From the NCBI GenBank assembly GCA_035716135.1, contig DASTKD010000672.1:1-12911 (forward strand): DNA of 12,911 nucleotides, read 5' to 3'. The position numbers were made by a program, and so were the translations under genes. Origin of the DNA: CF-113 sp035716135 (lineage in GTDB: Bacteria > Chloroflexota > Ktedonobacteria > Ktedonobacterales > Ktedonobacteraceae). The stretch's first letter is position 1; each line of letters starts with the position of its first letter. Of this stretch, positions 6,688 to 12,911 are shown piece after piece. The notes under the pieces were generated by a model, which saw only the letters and a list, made by a program, of their open reading frames with translations, had not been told where the DNA came from and did not search any database.

Positions 6688-6747
6688 CTTGTCTATAGAA
6701 TGGATACTATGATATGTCCTTCAACCAACTCAATTAAGAAGGTAAAT

Positions 6748-8172
6748 ATGTTCAGGTATACAATACGAACAGGGACACATAAAATACTGGGCGTCGCGCT
6801 GGCAGCGTCGTTTGCTCTGACAGCTCTGGCGGCCTGCGGTGGCTCTTCGTCTCCCACAACCACCACCAATCAGAATAGCAGCATCAATAAGATCAAGCAC
6901 GTTATTGTTATCATGCAGGAGAATCGTTCGTTCGATTCCTACTTCGGAACCTATCCAGGGGCCGACGGTATCCCCATGCAAAACGGTGTTCCCACTGTCT
7001 GCGTCAACGATCCACATACGGGCCAGTGCGTGAAACCCTACCATGACTCGCAGGATCTGAATCATGGAGGGCCTCACGGAGCGGTAAACGCAACCGCCGA
7101 CATTAATAATGGCAAGATGGATGGTTTCATAGCCCAGGCTGAAAAGGGCAAAGGAAGCTGTACTAACCCGAATGATCCGGCCTGTAGCGGCAACGGGCAA
7201 ACCGATGTCATGGGCTATCACGATGCGCGCGAGATTCCCAATTACTGGACCTATGCGCAAAACTTTGTACTGCAAGACCACATGTTTGAGCCGGACGCCT
7301 CCTGGAGCCTGCCCTCACATCTGTTCATGGTCTCAGCATGGTCGGCCAATTGCACTACAAAAGGCGATCCCCAGAGTTGTGTGAACAATATCAAGGGGCC
7401 TGTGACGTTGAAACAGGCCGATGCCTATAAAGCAGATTATGCATGGACAGACCTCACCTATCTGCTTTATAAGAACAAGGTGAGCTGGGCCTACTATGTT
7501 GCGCCGGGAACGCAGCCCGACTGCGAGGATGATGCGGCATCATGCGCTCAGGTAAAGCAAGGGCCGAAGACGCCGGGCATCTGGAACCCGCTACCGAATT
7601 TTGACACCGTGCAGCAGGATGGGCAGCTTTCCAACATCCAGTCGGTCAACAACTACTATACGGCAGCTAAAAATGGTTCGCTGCCCGCTGTTTCGTGGAT
7701 CACGCCCGACGGAGCAGAGAGCGAGCATCCACCTGCCCTTATCAGCACCGGACAGGCGTATGTCACCGACCTGATTAACGCCGCCATGCAGGGGCCAGAC
7801 TGGAGCAGCACAGCCATCTTCCTGGCCTGGGACGACTGGGGCGGCTTCTATGACCATGTCGTGCCGCCCAACGTCGATCAAAACGGCTATGGTTTGCGCG
7901 TGCCTTGCATCGTTATCAGTCCCTACGCGAAGAAAGGCTACATCGATCACCAGACCCTGAGCTTCGATGCCTACCTCAAGTTCATCGAAGACGATTTCCT
8001 GAACAGCCAGCGCCTCGATCCCAAAACCGATGGCCGTCCCGACCCGCGCCCGACCGTGCGCGAAAACGTCTCGATCCTCGGCAATCTGCTATCGGATTTC
8101 GACTTCTCGCAGTCGCCACGCCAGCCATTGGTTTTACCAACCAACCAACCACCTGGACCAGCTTCGACGTAG
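6748..8172 (+). CDS. Secreted phosphoesterase (phospholipase C / acid phosphatase family)
   Basis: This 474-residue protein has a signal sequence ending in the lipobox-like LTALAAC (C30), so it is exported and probably lipid-anchored, with a Thr/Ser/Asn linker after it. The mature part begins IKHVIVIMQENRSFDSYFG, the hallmark of the PF04185 phosphoesterase family (bacterial phospholipase C, AcpA-type acid phosphatase). E58 and N59 are expected metal-site residues. Later blocks are SEHPP (about 325-329) and WDDWGGFYDHV (D362, D363, H370), again typical metal-binding residues. Length fits the family. Start choice: AAGAAGG lies just upstream of ATG 6748, whereas the in-frame ATG at 6700 would add 16 residues without a good ribosome binding site. 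Phosphatase and phospholipase activity cannot be told apart here. The Pho-like repeats upstream suggest phosphate scavenging. Confidence 0.88.
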   Translation: MFRYTIRTGTHKILGVALAASFALTALAACGGSSSPTTTTNQNSSINKIKHVIVIMQENRSFDSYFGTYPGADGIPMQNGVPTVCVNDPHTGQCVKPYHDSQDLNHGGPHGAVNATADINNGKMDGFIAQAEKGKGSCTNPNDPACSGNGQTDVMGYHDAREIPNYWTYAQNFVLQDHMFEPDASWSLPSHLFMVSAWSANCTTKGDPQSCVNNIKGPVTLKQADAYKADYAWTDLTYLLYKNKVSWAYYVAPGTQPDCEDDAASCAQVKQGPKTPGIWNPLPNFDTVQQDGQLSNIQSVNNYYTAAKNGSLPAVSWITPDGAESEHPPALISTGQAYVTDLINAAMQGPDWSSTAIFLAWDDWGGFYDHVVPPNVDQNGYGLRVPCIVISPYAKKGYIDHQTLSFDAYLKFIEDDFLNSQRLDPKTDGRPDPRPTVRENVSILGNLLSDFDFSQSPRQPLVLPTNQPPGPAST

Positions 8173-8182
8173 GCGAGATTGT

Positions 8183-8211
8183 TTGCCTGGTACTTCATAG
8201 CATGATACACT
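8183..8211 (+). promoter_or_regulatory. Likely promoter of the first MFS gene
   Basis: -35 TTGCCT (8183-8188) and -10 TACACT (8206-8211) are 17 bp apart, with an extended -10 TG at 8203-8204. Transcription from here gives a leader of roughly 205 nt ahead of the MFS start codon. A 7-codon frame beginning ATGATACAC lies across the -10, so it is unlikely to be a leader peptide. Confidence 0.5.
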
Positions 8212-8272
8212 ATTCATTGTGTTGATAAGTCTTTAGCAGGAAGCTACAACCTCATGATATGAGTCCTCATCT

Positions 8273-8413
8273 TTTTCTCCGTTTAGCGTAGCATTCCGTT
8301 ACGCGCCCTCTGGCGCGCGCTGGAGTGCTGCCAGCAACTACGTCTGCCCATCGAGTTGTTGAGCAGTCGAGGCTTTTTGCACCTCGAAACTGCTTCATCG
8401 CAAACGGAGAAAA
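8273..8413 (+). ncRNA. Structured 5' leader with sequestered Shine-Dalgarno (candidate cis-regulatory RNA)
   Basis: A perfect 12-bp closing stem pairs TTTTCTCCGTTT (8273-8284) with AAACGGAGAAAA (8402-8413); the latter contains GGAG, the only good Shine-Dalgarno for the ATG at 8423. Between the arms I can draw: 8286-8292 with 8298-8304 (7 bp including one G-U); GCTGG 8319-8323 with CCAGC 8331-8335; CAACT 8335-8339 with AGTTG 8354-8358, extended by CG/CG across a bulged A; and 8363-8372 with 8382-8393 (10 bp, AA bulge). CGCGCC 8302-8307 with GGCGCG 8312-8317 competes with the first hairpin. I recognise no known riboswitch class. A MITE with 12-bp terminal inverted repeats is an alternative, but no target duplication was seen. 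Confidence 0.55.
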
Positions 8414-8422
8414 TTACTAAGA

Positions 8423-9751
8423 ATGCATCAAGAACCTCACCATGAATCTCTGCCTGCCGCGACAGGTACGTATAAAGAACCATCAACGTTCAGCGAAAGT
8501 AACCCTCAGGCGTCGCGTGTTCCTCCTGAACGGATCGCGCATCCTTTCGACTTTTTAGCGCTTGCGCTAGCTTCTGGCACGAGCTACTTCACTTACTGGA
8601 TCATACAGTTAGGATTGGCGCTTTTCGCCATTCGCATAACTCGATCCCCGGTGCTGGTATCGGGTATCGCCTTCGCTCTCACTGTTCCCTGGCTGGTATG
8701 CGGCCTGTTTGCCGGCGCGCTGGTGGATCGCTACAATCGTCAACATGTTTTGCTGGTAAGTACGACGCTGCGCCTGGTCATTTTAGGTAGTGCGGCATGT
8801 GTTGCGGCTCTCGGCTATGTCAGCTTACCACTCCTCTACGCGATTGCCCTGGCGCTTGGCATAACCCAAACACTGGAGAACCCGGCGCTCTCGGCAGCCG
8901 TGCCAATGGTGGTAGCCGAGGCGAAGCTTGAAAAGGCCAATGCCTGGTTGTCAGGCACGCAAAATTTCGTCGAACTGCTCGCCTCGCCGCTGGGCGGCCT
9001 GGTTGCCAGCATCGGCGCGGCTCTAACGCTGGGCATCGGCGCTGGCTGCACGCTGGCTGGCCTGGTTGCGCTCCATTTCCTGCGCGGCACACGCACTGTT
9101 TTCCGCTCTCACCTGGCAAAGAAGCGTCATATCGTGAGCGAAGCGCTGGATGGCATACGTTTTATGTGGCACCAGCAAACGTTAGGTGTGATTGGTCTCA
9201 TGGCAGCAGTCATAAACGCCTGCTGGGGAGCCTATAGTGGTATTCTGGTCCTCTATGTAGTGGCACCGGGGCCAGTAGAATTAGCGGCTTCCGGTTACGG
9301 CGTTCTTCTGATGAGCATCGGCATTGGCGGCGTTATCGGAACATTCCTTACGTTACCCGTCCAGCGCTGGTTGGGGCGGCGTTGGGCCATTGGCCTGAAC
9401 ATTGCCGGCAATGCTTTGATGTTCGTTGCCCCCGCGCTCTCGACCAATGGCTGGATCATCGGGTGCGCTGCTTTCCTGGGTGGCATCGGTGGCCCTATGT
9501 GGACGATTGCCGCCGCCGCGCTACAGGGGCGCATCGTTCCCACCGATTTGCAAGGTCGGGTCAACGCGGCGTACCGCTTCCTGGGCATCGGTTCAGCCGC
9601 CATCGGGCCTATCCTGGGAGGTGTATGCGCTCAGCTTTTCGGGCTGCGTATCGTTTTTGCCGCGTGCGCCTGTCTCACCATCTTCATGCTCATCCCTTTC
9701 TGGCGAGTCATTACAGAAGATGTGATGAGATATACGCGCGAAGCTGAGTGA
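8423..9751 (+). CDS. MFS transporter, DHA3-like drug exporter
   Basis: This 442-residue protein has a 40-residue hydrophilic N-tail and then about 12 hydrophobic helices. The loop after the second helix has the MFS motif A form GALVDRYNRQ (about residues 98-107). ENPALSAAVPMVV, after the fourth helix region, corresponds to the DNPARQAF block of the DHA3 family (MefA/EntS-type exporters of macrolides, siderophores and other amphiphiles). The substrate cannot be read from sequence. The GGAG is 13 nt from the start codon, a rather wide spacing, and lies in the closing stem of the structured leader, so translation may be regulated. The gene ends 6 bp from the stop of the convergent MFS gene. Confidence 0.88.
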   Translation: MHQEPHHESLPAATGTYKEPSTFSESNPQASRVPPERIAHPFDFLALALASGTSYFTYWIIQLGLALFAIRITRSPVLVSGIAFALTVPWLVCGLFAGALVDRYNRQHVLLVSTTLRLVILGSAACVAALGYVSLPLLYAIALALGITQTLENPALSAAVPMVVAEAKLEKANAWLSGTQNFVELLASPLGGLVASIGAALTLGIGAGCTLAGLVALHFLRGTRTVFRSHLAKKRHIVSEALDGIRFMWHQQTLGVIGLMAAVINACWGAYSGILVLYVVAPGPVELAASGYGVLLMSIGIGGVIGTFLTLPVQRWLGRRWAIGLNIAGNALMFVAPALSTNGWIIGCAAFLGGIGGPMWTIAAAALQGRIVPTDLQGRVNAAYRFLGIGSAAIGPILGGVCAQLFGLRIVFAACACLTIFMLIPFWRVITEDVMRYTREAE

Positions 9752-9767
9752 AAGCGATCACGCTTTC
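9750..9767. terminator. Shared hairpin over both convergent MFS stop codons
   Basis: GAAAGCG (9750-9756) and CGCTTTC (9761-9767) form a perfect 7-bp stem with an ATCA loop. It covers the plus-strand stop TGA (9749-9751) and the minus-strand stop (complement of TCA, 9758-9760). It may act as a compact bidirectional terminator, although the T-runs are only three long. Confidence 0.45.
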
Positions 9768-10993
9768 CCGCCGGGACTTCTGTTTAGCGCAATAGCGCGC
9801 GCGCCCAGCATCACCGCCAGCGCGACCGCTATTCCCGCGAATACTGTTGCGCCACTCAGGTGTATCACCGTACTCAGGCCGCTTATAATCAGTACACCGG
9901 CCTGAGTAAAACCTGCGGCGATCAATGTGTACAGGCTCATCACGCGACCGCGCATTCCGGCGGGAGCCTGGGTTTGCAACATGGTGTTGGCTACCATCAT
10001 GCTCATCGTCGCTCCCATGCCGCATCCTGCTAAGACGAGCAAAGCCAGCAGCAACGCGGGGGTCAGAGCGAAAAGTAGCAGCATCAAGCCGAAACTTACT
10101 CCGCAGACCAGTAGCAATCGTTCCAGCCGCTTTGACGACTTGAGGGTTGCCAGCAGTAACGCGCCCGCCAGCGATCCCAGGCCCGACGCGGCGGTCATCA
10201 GCCCCAGTCCCTGCGGCCCGACATGCTGCACCGTTTTGGCGAACGCGGGTAACAACAGGAGATAGGGGCGTCCCAACAGGCTGACTATGGCAGCGACGGC
10301 GAGTACCGCCATGATAATGCGCTCATGACGCAAATTCCAGAATGCCCATATGGAAGATGGACGTTGCGTTGAACTGATCGGGGATATTTCGCCTTCTTTA
10401 TATCTCATCAGACCATGAGATTGTTTGCCAGGAACAATCAATAGCAGTGCGATGATAACTGCCAGGAAACTGACAGCATTCAGGGCGAAACAACCAGCCG
10501 CGCCCACACGCAGCAACAATAGCCCGGCTAGCGAGGGACCAATCACGGCAGCGCCATTGTACACCCCGGCATTCAGCGCAACCGCGTTCAGCATGGCCTC
10601 TTTGCCAACGAGATCGCCGAGGAATGCCTGGCGCGCCGGATTGTCGATGCTCGTGACGGTCGAGGCCAGCGCAGCAATCAACAACAAGCTCCAGAGCGGC
10701 GGTTTGCCCGACAAGGCCAACAGCGCGAACATACACGCCAGCACCATAGCCATGCTCTGCGTCACCAACAGCAGCGAGCGGCGCGGAAAACGGTCGGCCA
10801 GCACACCGCCAAACAGCGATAACCCCGCGATGGGCAAAAACTGCGCCAGACCCAGCCAGCCCAGGGCGATGGGCGAGCCATTGAGTTGCAGGATGAACCA
10901 GCCAAGCGCAACCACCTGCATCCAGTTGCCGGTATTCGAGACGGCCTGGCCCAGCCAGTACAGGCGGAAGTTACGTTCGCGTAAGGCTCTCAT
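9758..10993 (-). CDS. MFS transporter, DHA3 family (EntS/YbdA-like)
   Basis: This 411-residue protein begins MRALRERNFRLYWLGQAVSN, a classic DHA3 N-terminus. It has motif A GGVLADRFPRR (about residues 62-72), DNPARQAFLGDLVG after the fourth helix, a cytoplasmic central loop around residues 195-225, and about 12 hydrophobic helices. Relatives export enterobactin, macrolides or other small molecules; the substrate here is unknown. ATG at 10993 is the natural start because RERNFRLYWL is normally at the very N-terminus, yet the ribosome binding site is weak. It is convergent with, and clearly diverged from, the neighbouring MFS gene, so recent duplication is unlikely. The 118-bp gap upstream holds a palindrome AAGTATACTT at 11043-11052 that includes a -10-like TATACT. 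Confidence 0.9.
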   Translation of the reverse strand: MRALRERNFRLYWLGQAVSNTGNWMQVVALGWFILQLNGSPIALGWLGLAQFLPIAGLSLFGGVLADRFPRRSLLLVTQSMAMVLACMFALLALSGKPPLWSLLLIAALASTVTSIDNPARQAFLGDLVGKEAMLNAVALNAGVYNGAAVIGPSLAGLLLLRVGAAGCFALNAVSFLAVIIALLLIVPGKQSHGLMRYKEGEISPISSTQRPSSIWAFWNLRHERIIMAVLAVAAIVSLLGRPYLLLLPAFAKTVQHVGPQGLGLMTAASGLGSLAGALLLATLKSSKRLERLLLVCGVSFGLMLLLFALTPALLLALLVLAGCGMGATMSMMVANTMLQTQAPAGMRGRVMSLYTLIAAGFTQAGVLIISGLSTVIHLSGATVFAGIAVALAVMLGARAIALNRSPGGKA

Positions 10994-11042
10994 ATATCAT
11001 ACATTCTTTAGCGCATTTCCCCTTGACCTCTTCGGGTTTGAG

Positions 11043-11052
11043 AAGTATACTT
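11043..11052. promoter_or_regulatory. Palindrome with -10-like core upstream of the second MFS gene
   Basis: AAGTATACTT is a perfect 10-bp palindrome in the gap between the deacetylase and MFS genes. It contains TATACT on both strands. On the minus strand it could be the -10 of the MFS gene, with transcription starting about 45 nt before the ATG, but I see no clear -35. Confidence 0.3.
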
Positions 11053-11111
11053 TCCTCGCTGGAACCGGCAGGAGCTGCCTTTCTTTCTCGACCCGTTGGA
11101 GGGTACTGCGA

Positions 11112-11837
11112 TTAGCGAAAATCGATGCGCTTGAAAGCCTCGGCTGCTGCCAATCCAACAGACTGACCAGCTTCGGCGGCGCGACGATGCCAGTTGCGTT
11201 CGAGTTCTCGCGCGTCGGTATGCTGGCTGGCATGGGCTAAACGCGCCGCGATTTTGCATGGCAGGGTTTGAGAAATATCAACCCACACATCGGGCGCATC
11301 GCTGGCGAACAGCCACGCCTCCGGCACAAGGTGCGCCTGCAAGCCCTCTTCCGTAATCTGATCGGCGAAAGTGAGGGCATCACGCGCGCATGGAAATAGC
11401 GCATCGAGCGTGGCGCGCCCAACCGCGCGATGATCCGGGTGCAGCCTGTAGGGTGGCGCGGGATCATGCGTGATAACCAGGTCCGGTTTGTGCTTGCGCA
11501 CCTGCCTCACCAGTTCGCGCCGCAGCATCAATGTGGATTCAACTTCACTGTCCGGCCAGCGCAGGAAAGTTACATCATCGACACCCATGATACGTGCCGC
11601 CTCGTTTTGTTCGGCCTCACGTATTGGCCCTACCTCCTGCGGGACCAATAGCGGGTCGCTGCTGCCTTTATCGCCCGATGTACAAAGCACAAAAGCGACG
11701 TACCGCCCGGCATCCACAAAACGGCACACCGTGCCAGCCGCCCAGGATTCGATATCGTCGGGATGCGCTACAATCAGCAGCACACGCCGGACGGTGGACG
11801 CTTCGATATCAATCTGTGTCATAAGCTCAACACTCAC
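11112..11837 (-). CDS. PIG-L/LmbE family deacetylase
   Basis: This 241-residue protein has the zinc-site motif AHPDDIE (residues 24-30) and the second histidine motif HPDH (133-136), both characteristic of PIG-L/LmbE N-acetylglucosaminyl deacetylases (MshB, BshB, teicoplanin deacetylase relatives). A TSGDKGSSD loop (about 53-61), REAEQNEAA (73-81) and FLRWPDSE (91-98) also match the family. The enzymes hydrolyse an acetyl group from amino-sugar conjugates in the cytoplasm; the substrate here is unknown. The start is GTG at 11837, whose GTGA overlaps the upstream stop codon and which has AGGA 6 nt ahead, indicating translational coupling. An in-frame ATG at 11822 lacks a comparable ribosome binding site. 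Confidence 0.88.
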   Translation of the reverse strand: MSVELMTQIDIEASTVRRVLLIVAHPDDIESWAAGTVCRFVDAGRYVAFVLCTSGDKGSSDPLLVPQEVGPIREAEQNEAARIMGVDDVTFLRWPDSEVESTLMLRRELVRQVRKHKPDLVITHDPAPPYRLHPDHRAVGRATLDALFPCARDALTFADQITEEGLQAHLVPEAWLFASDAPDVWVDISQTLPCKIAARLAHASQHTDARELERNWHRRAAEAGQSVGLAAAEAFKRIDFR

Positions 11838-12658
11838 ATGGTTCCTGTATCGCTCCGTTCGGGGCGATCAACGAAACGCACATCTTTCGGATTATTAAAT
11901 TCGGGCGCGGTTAGCTCGATATACCCATCAATGACATGTTCGGCAAAGGGAACAGGTGGAATTGTTGGTTCGAGTACGCGCCACGAACGATTGCCAGGTT
12001 GATCGGACGGTCGGCTCATAACAGACACACCCATTTTATTCATCAGTTCCATATTGTGCTGCGCCAGTTCCTGGGCAGGCGCATAAGCGAACAAATCCGT
12101 GCTTAGCTCCGCGATTTGCTGCTCGATCTGTTTGAGTGTATGGTTGTAGCGGGTACAGGCGGCGCGTACTTCGACAAAGAGTTGTTCCTCTGGCAGCGCG
12201 AAAATAGCGTCGTACATCTGCATCAAGTTGATGCCGCGATTGAGCAAAATGCCGCGCCCATCCATGAGACGGCGCGACAGGCTATCGCCTTTATGATGGG
12301 TTTTCGCTTCATGAATCTGCCACGTCAGGTCAGCAAAGGGCATCATATCCAGTTTCCGTTGCAGGAAATCAACCACATCGGCGGTTTCACCCTCCTGCCA
12401 GTTGCGCAAGAGTTGCAAACAGTAGCTGCCTTCATAGCGTTCAATGTTCTTATAAATACTCAACAAGCGGTCCTTACATTCACAAATCCATAGTGCATGG
12501 AGATAGCGCACGGTATTGTCAACCGAAAATGTGGCAAAACGCCGCTGCCCATGCACCTGTTGTACAAAGGGAAAACACTCCTCAAAAGCCGGTTGTAACT
12601 GCTCGAATGCGGCTAATTTCTGCTTTACCAGTTCCTGCACCGCCAGATTTGCTGCCAT
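11834..12658 (-). CDS. Conserved-looking hypothetical protein, all-helical
   Basis: This 274-residue protein has no signal peptide or membrane helix and looks mostly alpha-helical. An amphipathic N-terminal stretch is followed by an aromatic/cysteine-bearing block (RYLHALWICECKDRLLSIY), DFLQRKLDMMPFADLTWQIH, a DGRGILLNRGINLMQMYD segment near the middle, and a heptad-like TLKQIEQQIAELSTDLFAY. The C-terminal 60 residues are proline-rich and probably extended. I do not recognise the family. ATG at 12658 follows GAGGGAGAG at good spacing. The stop overlaps the GTG of the PIG-L gene, so the two are co-translated and probably act in the same process. The dehalogenase gene upstream is 96 bp away on the same strand. 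Confidence 0.8.
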   Translation of the reverse strand: MAANLAVQELVKQKLAAFEQLQPAFEECFPFVQQVHGQRRFATFSVDNTVRYLHALWICECKDRLLSIYKNIERYEGSYCLQLLRNWQEGETADVVDFLQRKLDMMPFADLTWQIHEAKTHHKGDSLSRRLMDGRGILLNRGINLMQMYDAIFALPEEQLFVEVRAACTRYNHTLKQIEQQIAELSTDLFAYAPAQELAQHNMELMNKMGVSVMSRPSDQPGNRSWRVLEPTIPPVPFAEHVIDGYIELTAPEFNNPKDVRFVDRPERSDTGTM

Positions 12659-12723
12659 GATTCTCTCCCTCGCTGATACCAGGACACGTTGTACTCAAGT
12701 TCCTCTACATAGATTACGTACAG

Positions 12724-12746
12724 GCAAACAGAAGAGAGACGTTTGC
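12724..12746. repeat. Small inverted repeat between dehalogenase and hypothetical gene
   Basis: GCAAAC (12724-12729) and GTTTGC (12741-12746) form a 6-bp stem with an 11-nt loop, just after the dehalogenase stop. It has no T-tract beyond it on the minus strand, so it is at most a weak processing or attenuation hairpin. Confidence 0.3.
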
Positions 12747-12754
12747 ACAAAAAG

Positions 12755-12911
12755 TTATTGGTTACGAGCCATAAATTCCGCGATGCGCTGCGCAATCTCC
12801 TCGCCTTTATCTTCCTGGAGAAAATGCCCGGCGTTCTCGATCGCAATTTCGGGCTGGCCCTGCGCGCCGGGAAGCAAGGCGCGGAAGAAAAGGTCGCCGC
12901 CGCGCGTAATC
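12755..12911 (-). CDS. Haloalkane dehalogenase-like alpha/beta hydrolase (C-terminal fragment, start beyond window)
   Basis: Only the last 51 codons are visible. They read ITRGGDLFFRALLPGAQGQ, then IENAGHFLQEDKGEEIAQ and a short terminal helix ending ARNQ. GDLFFRxLLPGAQGQ followed by GHFLQEDxGEE is highly characteristic of haloalkane dehalogenases (DmmA/DhaA/DhlA-type). The histidine in AGHFLQED is the catalytic base of the Asp-His-Asp/Glu triad. The enzyme would hydrolyse carbon-halogen bonds in the cytoplasm. The nucleophile and halide-binding residues lie outside the window, so a related epoxide hydrolase or other alpha/beta hydrolase is not excluded. Confidence 0.82.
   Translation of the reverse strand, partial: ITRGGDLFFRALLPGAQGQPEIAIENAGHFLQEDKGEEIAQRIAEFMARNQ

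Noticed and set aside
6730..7281. Minus-strand frame opposite the phosphoesterase
   Set aside because: Shadow of a gene with strong PF04185 motifs.
8206..8225. Seven-codon leader peptide ATG at 8203
   Set aside because: It overlaps the probable -10 element and would start upstream of the transcription start.
8273..8413. Miniature inverted-repeat transposon with 12-bp ends
   Set aside because: No flanking target duplication was seen, and the element coincides with the ribosome binding site of a gene; a leader RNA is the simpler reading, though not proven.
9926..10265. Plus-strand frames opposite the second MFS gene
   Set aside because: Antisense shadows without a ribosome binding site or family features.

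Overview
The window reads as chromosomal DNA from a GC-moderate, soil-type bacterium, most likely a Ktedonobacteria (Chloroflexota) relative. That placement is an inference from protein character: a TreT-like trehalose synthase, a DUF4349 lipoprotein, an Nmad3-family protein, an M-box-controlled NRAMP-related carrier and a virginiamycin-lyase-like propeller. No rRNA or other marker gene fixes it. I saw no tRNA, rRNA, CRISPR array, transposase or phage gene.

Layout. Positions 1-1092 (minus) hold the N-terminal 364 residues of an exported beta-propeller protein that runs off the left edge. It is divergent from a GT4 trehalose synthase (1392-2651, plus, TTG start). A perfect 27-bp hairpin separates that gene from a convergent Nmad3-family gene (2768-3628, minus). 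Next on the minus strand come a T-tailed terminator, a DUF4349 lipoprotein (3825-4742) and an NRAMP-related metal carrier (4838-6145). The carrier is preceded by a complete magnesium control unit: sigma70-type promoter, M-box (ykoK) riboswitch, and antiterminator/terminator. A 36-residue membrane mini-protein (6458-6568, minus) lies just upstream. Divergent from it is a secreted phosphoesterase (6748-8172, plus) with a Pho-box-like array of direct repeats in its promoter.

The right half has two convergent DHA3-type MFS exporters (8423-9751 plus, 9758-10993 minus) whose stop codons sit inside one shared hairpin. The first exporter has a roughly 200-nt leader. Its last 140 nt can fold into several hairpins closed by a perfect 12-bp stem that contains the Shine-Dalgarno sequence. 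At the right edge a minus-strand cluster reads haloalkane dehalogenase (C-terminal end only), an unrecognised 274-residue protein, and a PIG-L/LmbE deacetylase translationally coupled to it.

How the parts work together. The best supported regulatory unit is M-box plus NRAMP-related carrier: the RNA senses Mg2+, and the carrier lacks the methionine-containing MPH motif of Mn/Fe NRAMPs, so both lines point to Mg2+ uptake. The phosphoesterase with its Pho-like repeats suggests a phosphate-starvation response. The most unusual unexplained signal is the structured leader ahead of the first MFS gene (8273-8413), a candidate cis-regulatory RNA whose class I do not recognise.
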